Source: a bacterium (GTDB lineage Bacteria; Patescibacteriota; Patescibacteriia; CAIQCM01). From it: 7,707 nucleotides of DNA. The notes below the pieces were generated by a model that saw only the letters and a program-made list of their open reading frames with translations, did no database searches and was not told where the DNA came from. A program made the position numbers and the translations under genes. Each line of letters opens with the position of its first letter. The stretch's first letter is position 1. Of the stretch, positions 1 through 5,178 are shown one piece after another. The stretch spans positions 1 through 7,707 of the forward strand of contig JAHFIF010000056.1 of NCBI GenBank assembly GCA_023246535.1, given 5' to 3'.

Positions 1-2
1 TC

Positions 3-773
3 GTCGCCGTCGACCAGTCGCCGATCGGCCGCAGGCCGCGCTCCAACCCGGCCACCTATACCGGCGTTTTCACCGCCATCCGCGACCTGTTTACGGAAAT
101 TCCCGAAGCCAAAGGCAAGGGCTATGACGCCGGCAAGTTCTCGTTCAACGTCAAAGGCGGCGGCCGCTGCGAAGCGTGTTCCGGCGAAGGGTTTGTGCAG
201 ATCGAGATGTTCTTCCTGCCGGACGTTTATATTGAGTGCAAAGAATGCCACGGCCAGCGCTACAATCGCGAAGCCTTGGAAGTTCACTATCATGATAAGA
301 CCATTGCCGACGTGCTGGAGATGACCGTTGAAGAAGCGCGCCGTTTCTTCACCGACCAGCCGGCCATTTCCGACAAGCTCGGCGTGCTCTGCGAGGTCGG
401 CTTGGGCTACATTCGCTTGGGCCAGCCGGCCAATACGCTCTCGGGCGGCGAAGCCCAGCGCGTAAAATTGGCGACCGAGCTTTCGCGCCGCGAGACCGGC
501 CGCACGCTCTATATCCTCGACGAACCGACGACCGGTTTGCATTTTGACGACATCAAACGCCTCTTGGCCGTGCTGCACGAACTGGTGGAAAAGGGGAACA
601 CGGTGCTCATCATCGAGCACAACCTCGACGTGATCAAATCCTCCGATTGGGTCATCGACATGGGTCCCGACGGCGGGATCCGCGGCGGCGTCGTTGTTGC
701 CGAAGGCACGCCCAAGGAAGTCGCGAAGAACGCGAAGAGCGTGACCGGCAAGTATTTGAAAGAGACTCTGTAA
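3..773 (+). CDS. uvrA: UvrABC excinuclease subunit A, C-terminal part (5' end outside window)
   Basis: This is the last 256 residues of UvrA, the DNA damage-sensing ATPase of nucleotide excision repair, which loads UvrB at lesions in the cytoplasm. The full protein is usually about 940-960 residues, so roughly the last quarter is visible. Visible landmarks, numbered from the first complete codon, are VDQSPIGRRPRSNPATYTG (3-21), a zinc module with C56-x2-C59 and C79-x2-C82, the ABC signature LSGGEAQRVKLATEL, the Walker B stretch LYILDEPTTGLHF, and the H-loop VLIIEHNLDVIK. The C-terminus ends in the usual GTPKEVA...SVTGKYL. The family often has IGRTP where IGRRP is seen here, which is a minor change. 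The gene reads into the window without interruption and ends at a TAA just before a bidirectional terminator. It converges on rplS. Identification is very secure; the upstream part cannot be judged. Confidence 0.98.
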   Translation, partial: VAVDQSPIGRRPRSNPATYTGVFTAIRDLFTEIPEAKGKGYDAGKFSFNVKGGGRCEACSGEGFVQIEMFFLPDVYIECKECHGQRYNREALEVHYHDKTIADVLEMTVEEARRFFTDQPAISDKLGVLCEVGLGYIRLGQPANTLSGGEAQRVKLATELSRRETGRTLYILDEPTTGLHFDDIKRLLAVLHELVEKGNTVLIIEHNLDVIKSSDWVIDMGPDGGIRGGVVVAEGTPKEVAKNAKSVTGKYLKETL

Positions 774-787
774 ATAAATTAAGCATT

Positions 788-821
788 AAAAAAATCGTCG
801 AGCTGAGCTCGACGATTTTTT
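788..821. terminator. bidirectional intrinsic terminator between uvrA and rplS
   Basis: A perfect 10-bp stem (ATCGTCGAGC / GCTCGACGAT, 794-803 and 807-816) with a three-base TGA loop is flanked by seven A on the left and six T on the right. The plus strand therefore has a hairpin plus U-tract for uvrA, and the minus strand has the same for rplS. The rplS stop codon lies at 823-825, immediately beside the structure, and the uvrA stop is 14 bases before it. Confidence 0.93.
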
Positions 822-822
822 G

Positions 823-1230
823 TTAGGCTTTGATGGCGGTTTCTTTCAGCTTTTTGGTGTAGTTCTTCATGCCGTAAAGCTTGGCGCGCTTGAACTTGGC
901 TTGGCGGACCGGTTCAACCTTGACGATGGTCGGGAGGTCCATGGGGAAGATCTTTTCCACGCCGATGCCGTAGGATTCTTTGCGGATGGTGAAGGTCTTG
1001 GAAGCGCCGGCGCCGCGGATGCCGAGGACAATGCCTTCGAAAATTTGCACGCGCTCCTTTTCTTCGCCCTTGGGCGTGATTTCGCGGATCTTCTGGTGCA
1101 CTTTGACGGTCATGCCCGGCTTAATGTCCCAGCGCATCTTTTTGGCGGGCTTGGCAGCTTCGGCTTTGGGGGCTTCAACCGCGACTTCCGCCGCTTTGAC
1201 TTCTTCAATTTTGTCGTTGGTGTCGGTCAT
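823..1230 (-). CDS. rplS: 50S ribosomal protein L19 with N-terminal extension
   Basis: L19 is a large-subunit protein at the 30S-50S interface (intersubunit bridge region). The 135-residue product matches the family from about residue 33 onward: IKPGMTVKVH, then KERVQIFEGIVLGIRGAG, TFTIRKESYGIGVEKIFPMDLPTI, and the basic end VRQAKFKRAKLYGMKNY. Typical L19 is about 115 residues. The extra part is an Ala/Lys/Glu-rich N-terminal stretch (about residues 5-31), low in complexity and probably disordered. Such extensions are common in Patescibacteria. The ATG at 1230 is chosen because it begins the acidic leader MTDTNDKIEE and lies about 36 bases after the predicted transcription start. M32 just before the conserved core is a possible alternative. 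No Shine-Dalgarno site precedes the start; the bases before it read ACTCCT. Usual operon partners such as trmD are absent on both sides here. Confidence 0.96.
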   Translation of the reverse strand: MTDTNDKIEEVKAAEVAVEAPKAEAAKPAKKMRWDIKPGMTVKVHQKIREITPKGEEKERVQIFEGIVLGIRGAGASKTFTIRKESYGIGVEKIFPMDLPTIVKVEPVRQAKFKRAKLYGMKNYTKKLKETAIKA

Positions 1231-1242
1231 AGGAGTTTATAA

Positions 1243-1261
1243 AGACCCCTCACGGGGGTCT
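1243..1261 (-). promoter_or_regulatory. hairpin in rplS 5' leader
   Basis: On the rplS mRNA strand the sequence AGACCCC-CGTGA-GGGGTCT forms a perfect 7-bp stem with a five-base loop, ending 12 bases before the ATG. No Shine-Dalgarno site is present between it and the start codon, and the bases after the stem (TTTATAAACTCCT) are not a good U-tract, so it is a poor terminator. Ribosomal protein genes, including rplS in some Firmicutes, often have autogenous leader structures. Whether this is one is inference. Confidence 0.5.
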
Positions 1262-1272
1262 GGAATAACCCA

Positions 1273-1301
1273 AATATACATTAAAGCCTGAATATTGTCA
1301 A
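1273..1301 (-). promoter_or_regulatory. sigma70-type promoter of rplS
   Basis: On the minus strand a consensus -35 TTGACA (1296-1301) and a -10 TATATT (1273-1278) are separated by exactly 17 bases. The expected start of transcription is near 1266, giving a leader of about 36 bases. The promoter is divergent from, and has the same hexamers and spacing as, the promoter of the membrane protein gene at 1493. Confidence 0.88.
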
Positions 1302-1303
1302 AA

Positions 1304-1334
1304 CCCCGCACCAAGGCTGCGGCTTGGTGCGGGG
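1304..1334. repeat. long GC-rich inverted repeat between divergent promoters
   Basis: A perfect 12-bp inverted repeat (CCCCGCACCAAG / CTTGGTGCGGGG, 1304-1315 and 1323-1334) encloses a 7-base spacer. It directly abuts the -35 box of rplS on the minus strand and lies 38 bases upstream of the -35 of the divergent gene. On the minus strand it is followed by TTTT, so it could act as a weak terminator or insulator against leftward antisense transcripts. A second, mutually exclusive pairing exists, because GGGG at 1331-1334 can also pair with CCCC at 1339-1342. It also resembles extragenic palindromes, but no second copy is visible in the window. Confidence 0.7.
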
Positions 1335-1372
1335 CAAGCCCCTTTAAAATAACGGTTTTTGGGCAATAAATC

Positions 1373-1401
1373 TTGACAAAATCGCTAAAATATGGTATAT
1401 T
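1373..1401 (+). promoter_or_regulatory. sigma70-type promoter of the 199-aa membrane protein gene
   Basis: TTGACA (1373-1378) and TATATT (1396-1401) are separated by 17 bases. Transcription should start near 1408, inside the TGTTCAA element (1406-1412) that recurs at the same distance in the promoter at 2155. The leader would be about 85 bases. This promoter rules out the longer in-frame start at 1373, which would lie inside the -35 box. Confidence 0.9.
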
Positions 1402-1405
1402 CTCT

Positions 1406-1492
1406 TGTTCAAGATCCGGCAAAAGATTGGCGAACCGGCGTGTCTTGCACGCTGTTTCATTGAAAAACGTTCGAAAGAAAAGGAGATATCAC
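1406..1492 (+). ncRNA. 5' leader RNA element, copy 1 (shared with 2188-2275)
   Basis: This untranslated leader has the same ordered elements as the leader of the next gene: TGTTCAA at the start, GAACCGGCG (1432-1440), a small hairpin GCGTG-TCTTG-CACGC (1438-1452), TGTTTCATT (1453-1461) directly after the hairpin, then an A-rich stretch and the Shine-Dalgarno AGGAG (1481-1485). The distance from -35 to ATG is 120 bases here and 121 in the other copy. Stem and loop bases of the hairpin differ between copies while pairing is kept. A cis-acting regulatory RNA or protein-binding leader is the likely interpretation. I do not recognise a known riboswitch or ribosomal leader. Confidence 0.55.
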
Positions 1493-2092
1493 ATGGTCAC
1501 ATTTCTGGTTTACTGGGTCAGTCTCGCCAGCCTCATCGCCATCGTGTTCGAGGTTTCACAAATGATTTCCGTCGCCTACGGACAGATCCCGGCGCGCGGC
1601 GTTCATGAGTGGCAAGGCAAGCCGTTCCTGCACTGGGACGCTTTCGTCTGCCAGAAGTACGGCGACCTGGTCTGTCTTTCGGGACTGACGGCCGCGGTCT
1701 TCGTGGCCGGCGGACGCCTCAAGTCGACGGTGAATGGCAGGTTGTTCCTGGTCGTGTCGGTGATCCTCGGGGTCATTGCCGCGGTCGTTTGGATCGCCAG
1801 CGTTCAGAAGCAGTTCGCGGCTGGCAAATTCAGCCGTTGGGATTGGGGTTTTTCCGCTCCCGCCGGCATGGCAACTTTCGCCGGCATGGTTCATCTCGCC
1901 TATTTCGCCGTCGAAGCGACGGTCATCGGCTTCACCTTGTTCTATCTGCTCTGGCAGCCGATCGGCCTCTGGATCAGGATCTTCATGGCGGCCTGCATCG
2001 TCGGGTACGCGATCACCGCGATCGTCGATGCCAAAAAGATCGGCATGTCGGGCGGCCCATTCGGGGTCAGCTCGCCGACCAAGGACAAGTAA
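1493..2092 (+). CDS. uncharacterised five-helix membrane protein (199 aa)
   Basis: I do not recognise this family. The 199-residue product is dominated by hydrophobic helices at about residues 4-28, 57-74, 84-104, 124-153 (long, possibly kinked) and 158-178, with a short hydrophilic tail ending GVSSPTKDK. The segment between the first two helices holds a Trp/His-containing loop (HEWQGKPFLHWDAFVCQKYGD begins at residue 38), with one Cys in it and another just after at 61. The loop between helices 3 and 4 is basic and aromatic (KFSRWDWGF). The ATG at 1493 is chosen because AGGAG at 1481-1485 lies 7 bases before it and because the promoter lies inside any longer form. Its own promoter and a strong terminator make it a single-gene unit. 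It shares promoter and leader design with the next gene, so the two products may act together or respond to one signal. Function unknown. Confidence 0.88.
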   Translation: MVTFLVYWVSLASLIAIVFEVSQMISVAYGQIPARGVHEWQGKPFLHWDAFVCQKYGDLVCLSGLTAAVFVAGGRLKSTVNGRLFLVVSVILGVIAAVVWIASVQKQFAAGKFSRWDWGFSAPAGMATFAGMVHLAYFAVEATVIGFTLFYLLWQPIGLWIRIFMAACIVGYAITAIVDAKKIGMSGGPFGVSSPTKDK

Positions 2093-2109
2093 CGTCACAT
2101 TCTCAACCA

Positions 2110-2142
2110 CGGCCGGGACGCCTTCGTCCCGGCCGCTTTTTT
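2110..2142 (+). terminator. intrinsic terminator after the 199-aa membrane protein gene
   Basis: An 11-bp GC-rich stem (2110-2120 with 2125-2135; core GGCCGGGAC / GTCCCGGCC) closes a four-base loop and is followed by C and six T (2137-2142). It ends 12 bases before the -35 box of the next gene, so the two genes are separately transcribed. Confidence 0.95.
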
Positions 2143-2154
2143 ATATCCGGGGGG

Positions 2155-2183
2155 TTGACAAAATCCCATAAATTATGTACATT
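2155..2183 (+). promoter_or_regulatory. sigma70-type promoter of the 373-aa Trp-rich membrane protein gene
   Basis: TTGACA (2155-2160) and TACATT (2178-2183) are separated by 17 bases. The spacer begins AAATC as in the promoter at 1373, and CTGTTCAA follows the -10 at the same distance. Transcription should start near 2190. Confidence 0.88.
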
Positions 2184-2187
2184 TTCC

Positions 2188-2275
2188 TGTTCAATTATTA
2201 GCTGTTAACCGGTTGAACCGGCGCGTTATCAAGCGCTGTTTCATTAACAATTTGTGAGGTAAGGAGGTCTGAGAA
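2188..2275 (+). ncRNA. 5' leader RNA element, copy 2 (shared with 1406-1492)
   Basis: This leader repeats the ordered elements of the upstream gene's leader: TGTTCAA (2188-2194), GAACCGGCG (2215-2223), a hairpin GCGTT-ATCA-AGCGC (2223-2236, one T-G pair), and TGTTTCATT (2237-2245) directly after the hairpin. The Shine-Dalgarno AAGGAGGT (2261-2268) is a near-perfect match and sits 7 bases before the ATG. An AACCGG-TTG-AACCGG direct repeat (2207-2221) is specific to this copy. The two leaders differ in most other positions, so this is not a recent tandem duplication. Confidence 0.55.
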
Positions 2276-3397
2276 ATGACATCAACGATCATTTCGCGGT
2301 TGTTCGAGATATTTCCGTCGTTCGTAACGGGCGCCTATATGGTTATTTGGGCGCTCCTCTACGCGCTGCTCGAAATTAGCACGGAGGGCGGCGTCGGTTG
2401 GGCGCTGGGCGCGTCGACTTGGCGCAAGAAGAGCTGGTTCTACGGCGCGGTCATGAGTGGTAAGGAACTCACCGGCTACCATGTCTTCATGTTCTTCCTT
2501 CCGTATCTATTTCTGCACCTGCCGCTCATCTTCGCTTTCCACTGGGGGCTCGACATGTTCACCTGGTGGCGCGAATGCGAATTGCTGGCGATCTTCTTCG
2601 TGCTCTGTCCGGCGTGGGATTTTTGGTGGTTCGTCTTGAACCCCGATTTCACCATCGACCGATTCCGACCCGGGGAAATTTGGTGGCATGCCAAGTGGAT
2701 CGGCCGCATTCCGGTCGACTACGTGAGCGCCGCCGTTTCCGTCGCGCTGTTCACGGTCCTCGGATCGTTCGGCGAGCCCGAGGTCGCGCGGCGCATGTGC
2801 ATGGTTGTGCTGTGTTTCATCGTCGCGACCGTCCTGCTCATGAAGTACGCGCCGCTTTATCATCGCTGGTACGCGGCGATGAAGAAAAAGCATCGGTTGG
2901 CGCAAGAAGATTGGGCCAAGTGGCTTTATCCGAACGAGGTTAAAGGCGTTCTTCAACACATCGCCAATCTCGAAGAGATTCGCCATCATCTGGCCTGGTG
3001 GGGCCGCGAACGGGCTCGGCGCGAACAAATTGCACCGCGCTGCACCGGAATCAAAGTGCACGGCGACCGCAACGTTGCACCGACCAACCTGTTCAATTGG
3101 TATTGGATGGTCCACCAAGGCGGCTGGAAGACGGTCGCAATTTTCCGCACTGCCAAATTGGCGGATGCGGCGAAAGGCTATCGGATCGGCTACCGTCCGG
3201 CGAATCCTGAACAGTGGATCATCGGCCAGGAGCGGGTCTTGCCGGAGCTGCGGACGAGCGAATTCTTTCGCGTCCGGATCGGGCACGAGGACTGCACGTT
3301 CTACGCCGTCGATCGCGAGGGGAAAGAGATTGAACTCGTTCCCGTGCTCATGACCGGCATCGATAATCCGAAATATCAGACGGTACCGCTCTACTAG
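2276..3397 (+). CDS. uncharacterised Trp-rich membrane protein with C-terminal soluble domain (373 aa)
   Basis: I do not recognise this family. Residues 1-195 form a membrane domain with probable helices at about 13-33, 68-90, 101-121, 147-164 and 174-195. The 101-150 stretch is dense in aromatic residues (CPAWDFWWFVLNPDF at 111-125, then GEIWWHAKW at 133-141 and RIPVDYV). A charged linker (196-255; WYAAMKKKHR, then an EEIRHHLAWWGRERARRE segment) leads to a soluble C-terminal domain (about 265-373). That domain has NWYWMVHQGGWK near its start and a mixed strand-like pattern to the end. I count 22 Trp in 373 residues, about 6 percent, which is exceptional. The ATG at 2276 is fixed by AAGGAGGT 7 bases upstream. 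The gene has its own promoter and terminator and shares its leader with the preceding membrane protein gene. Function unknown. Confidence 0.9.
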   Translation: MTSTIISRLFEIFPSFVTGAYMVIWALLYALLEISTEGGVGWALGASTWRKKSWFYGAVMSGKELTGYHVFMFFLPYLFLHLPLIFAFHWGLDMFTWWRECELLAIFFVLCPAWDFWWFVLNPDFTIDRFRPGEIWWHAKWIGRIPVDYVSAAVSVALFTVLGSFGEPEVARRMCMVVLCFIVATVLLMKYAPLYHRWYAAMKKKHRLAQEDWAKWLYPNEVKGVLQHIANLEEIRHHLAWWGRERARREQIAPRCTGIKVHGDRNVAPTNLFNWYWMVHQGGWKTVAIFRTAKLADAAKGYRIGYRPANPEQWIIGQERVLPELRTSEFFRVRIGHEDCTFYAVDREGKEIELVPVLMTGIDNPKYQTVPLY

Positions 3398-3415
3398 GAG
3401 CGCGCGCCGCATACG

Positions 3416-3447
3416 GCCCCGGAAGCAGCAAGCTGCCGGGGCTTTTT
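3416..3447 (+). terminator. intrinsic terminator after the 373-aa gene
   Basis: GCCCCGG (3416-3422) pairs with CCGGGGC (3436-3442). The interior can extend the stem through a CAG/CTG pairing. Five T follow (3443-3447). Confidence 0.92.
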
Positions 3448-3460
3448 ATTTTGCCAAGGC

Positions 3461-3489
3461 TTGACTTTCCGCGACATTTTTAATAATCT
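3461..3489 (+). promoter_or_regulatory. probable promoter of the 135-aa gene
   Basis: TTGACT (3461-3466) and TAATCT (3484-3489) are separated by 17 bases. The match is weaker than for the two upstream promoters, and the predicted leader is only about 12 bases, with none of the shared leader elements. A TAATAA at 3481 is an alternative -10 but gives a 14-base spacer. Confidence 0.65.
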
Positions 3490-3507
3490 CCCGCCTAGGA
3501 GATGAAC

Positions 3508-3915
3508 ATGACCTCAAACAGACTGATCCGCGCCTTCCGTCCCTTCGCGCCGACCGGAAAGCATTCATTCAGCGGCGCCTACGTGACCTTGGTCTTTCAG
3601 AACATCGAGCCGGCGGAGCATTTCGCCCCGACCGTCCAAGTTCGCCTCAATGACATCCATGATGCCAAGGGGCGACGCCTGGAATTGGACCGCCGCGCGA
3701 TCGTCGAGGTGGTCTCGAAGATCGTCAAACGGTTCGGCGAGGGCGCGCGGCTGGATGTGCCCTTGCTTCCCGACGGCTCGCTTCCGGCCGAACCGGTCGT
3801 TGCCGTGGTCGCAACCGGCGCGATCAACGATTGGCCGGAGCTGGTTCGCACTTTTGCGCCGCGCGATCCGGAAGCCGAAGCACAGCTCGAACGCGCTTTT
3901 TACCTGCGGCCATAG
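3508..3915 (+). CDS. hypothetical soluble protein (135 aa)
   Basis: I do not recognise this protein. It is 135 residues, soluble in character, with no signal peptide or membrane helix. A basic N-terminus (RLIRAFRPF) is followed by strand-like segments around 24-32 (AYVTLVFQN) and 43-50 (VQVRLNDIH), a helix with basic residues at 62-78 (RRAIVEVVSKIVKRFGEG), another hydrophobic strand at 97-103 (VVAVVAT), and an acidic C-terminal helix. The start at 3508 is preferred over the in-frame ATG at 3502 because AGGAG at 3497-3501 directly abuts 3502, which leaves no spacing, but lies 6 bases before 3508. The gene has its own promoter and terminator. It is the third of three apparently single-gene units and is convergent with the kinase-fold gene. 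Confidence 0.82.
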   Translation: MTSNRLIRAFRPFAPTGKHSFSGAYVTLVFQNIEPAEHFAPTVQVRLNDIHDAKGRRLELDRRAIVEVVSKIVKRFGEGARLDVPLLPDGSLPAEPVVAVVATGAINDWPELVRTFAPRDPEAEAQLERAFYLRP

Positions 3916-3937
3916 GGCGCGCCACGCGCCAACGCAA

Positions 3938-3970
3938 GACCCCGGAGCTTCTCGCTTCCGGGGTCGTTTT
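3938..3970 (+). terminator. intrinsic terminator after the 135-aa gene
   Basis: GACCCCGGA (3938-3946) pairs with TCCGGGGTC (3957-3965), and the inner AGC/GCT can add to the stem. It is followed by G and four T. A longer T run (3978-3986) follows but is split off by other bases. On the minus strand the hairpin is followed by TTGCG, so it would stop the convergent kinase-fold gene only weakly. A smaller perfect hairpin (GGCGCG / CGCGCC, 3916-3930) lies just before it. Confidence 0.88.
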
Positions 3971-3984
3971 ATATTTCATTTTTT

Positions 3985-5163
3985 TTAAACTTCGATGGCG
4001 GCAATGGCGGAAATTATTTGGTCGTATTCTTTGCCGCCGACGCCGAGACGGGGCAGTTCATGGACAACGCGCAGCGCCTTGCGCCACCAAACCGGCTTTT
4101 CCTTGGCCAAGCGGACGACCTCGCGCCGTACTTCCGGGTCGGGGTGCCGATCGATCATGGCTTGGGCAAAACCGGCGTAGTCGGCGAGCTTTTCGCCCTT
4201 GCTCAGGTCGCCGGCGGCGCTGATGATAAAATCGCGCAGGTCGCGGGCTTTTTGTTCAGGGAGCGGAACGTCTTTGTAGTAAGCGACCTCGGATTCGGTG
4301 ATGACCGGCTTGCCGCCTTCGGTGATGATGACGTTGTCGGGAATGAATTCGCCCCAGGCGGCGCCTTCGGCATGGATCTTCCCAAGCTCCTCGACGATCC
4401 TTCCGGCCATTTCGATCTTGGCTTCGAGCCCGTCGTGCTTAAGTTCTTCCAAGGCGCCGAGATCTTTTATCTCATGATTGAAGGAGAAATAATCGGCCGC
4501 GTTGACGTTCTTGAGGAACGGCGTAATGACGGTTCGGGCGTCTGAACTGGCGATGGTCGGAACGCGGCTCTTTTCTTCGTAGCGGCGTTTCCACTCCTTG
4601 TTGGTGATCGCTTTGGCCATCTTCGAGCCGGAAAGCCAATTGCCGAACGCGTCGGCCAGGCGGTGGATGACGGCGGACGGATAGTTTTTGGCGATGAAGA
4701 CCTTTTTCCCATCCGGCAATTTTTCGATCCGGCTGCGGGTGGCAAAGCTGCGAGTGCGGCTGTCGTATTCGGTGGCGACTTTTTGCCCGATGGCGAGCGA
4801 GGGCGGCGAGAAACGGACATCGGCGCTGAAACGCTCGGCCGCTTGGTCGGCGCCGCGCCGCTGTTCCGCGCTTAACGAGATCGTGCCGTCTTTTTCGACC
4901 TGATCTTTAAAATCACCGCCCAGCTCTTTGGCTGCGGTTTGACCATCAGGGTGCGCTTCGTTCTCCGCATGCCGGCCGATCTGCTCGCGGGTTTTTGCCA
5001 GTTCCAATTCGGTTTGCGCACTCTCGGCGGCGGCTTCGGCGCGCGCTTCGCCCGCCCGGTAATCAATTTTTTCCGTTGGCGCTTCGCTGCGCGCTTGCTC
5101 AGGCGTCGGTCCGGCGTTTTCCATTTCCGGCGCGGGGTTTTCGGGATATTTTTTTCGGGCCAT
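3985..5163 (-). CDS. Bud32-like kinase-fold protein, possible pseudokinase (392 aa)
   Basis: Residues 1-115 are Ala/Glu-rich and probably disordered. Residues about 125-320 resemble the small-molecule or atypical kinase fold of the Bud32/Kae1-associated type. They contain VFIAK with a candidate ATP-anchoring Lys159, a hinge-like VITPFL (212-217), then GKIHAEGAAWGEFIPDN (261-277), where HGDxxxxN would be expected, then KPVITESEVAYY (285-296), where the DFG motif would be, and EQKARDLRDF (303-312), matching the EDKAVDLY stretch of Bud32. Both key aspartates are thus read as Glu (E272 and E290), while the Asn (N277) is kept. The C-terminal 70 residues are a basic helical tail. Start: the ATG lies 15 bases after the pilB stop, with no clear Shine-Dalgarno site, so it is probably cotranscribed with pilB. 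It may be a pseudokinase or a divergent active kinase. The family assignment is moderate and the substrate is unknown. Confidence 0.75.
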   Translation of the reverse strand: MARKKYPENPAPEMENAGPTPEQARSEAPTEKIDYRAGEARAEAAAESAQTELELAKTREQIGRHAENEAHPDGQTAAKELGGDFKDQVEKDGTISLSAEQRRGADQAAERFSADVRFSPPSLAIGQKVATEYDSRTRSFATRSRIEKLPDGKKVFIAKNYPSAVIHRLADAFGNWLSGSKMAKAITNKEWKRRYEEKSRVPTIASSDARTVITPFLKNVNAADYFSFNHEIKDLGALEELKHDGLEAKIEMAGRIVEELGKIHAEGAAWGEFIPDNVIITEGGKPVITESEVAYYKDVPLPEQKARDLRDFIISAAGDLSKGEKLADYAGFAQAMIDRHPDPEVRREVVRLAKEKPVWWRKALRVVHELPRLGVGGKEYDQIISAIAAIEV

Positions 5164-5178
5164 AGATCGAGGGTAAGA

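Noticed and set aside
1237..1422. Minus-strand 61-codon frame between the divergent promoters
   Set aside because: It crosses the inverted repeat and both promoters and would have to be transcribed from within the opposite promoter. Its composition is set by the palindrome.
1373..1492. Longer start for the 199-aa membrane protein
   Set aside because: The upstream codons fall inside the promoter and the untranslated leader. ATG 1493 has a correctly spaced AGGAG.
1609..2208. Plus-strand frame overlapping the 199-aa gene
   Set aside because: It is Arg-rich, runs through the terminator and into the next promoter, and has no ribosome binding site.
2507..3412. Minus-strand open frame opposite the 373-aa membrane protein gene
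   Set aside because: It is Arg/Asp/His-rich with no start signals. The plus strand has promoter, Shine-Dalgarno, membrane helices and terminator.
3502..3507. ATG at 3502 as start of the 135-aa gene
   Set aside because: The Shine-Dalgarno AGGAG ends at 3501 and leaves no spacer. The in-frame ATG at 3508 has a normal 6-base spacer.
3292..3915. Possible homology between the C-terminus of the 373-aa protein and the 135-aa protein
   Set aside because: Only a faint similarity (TGIDN versus TGAIND) can be seen. It is too short to support duplication.
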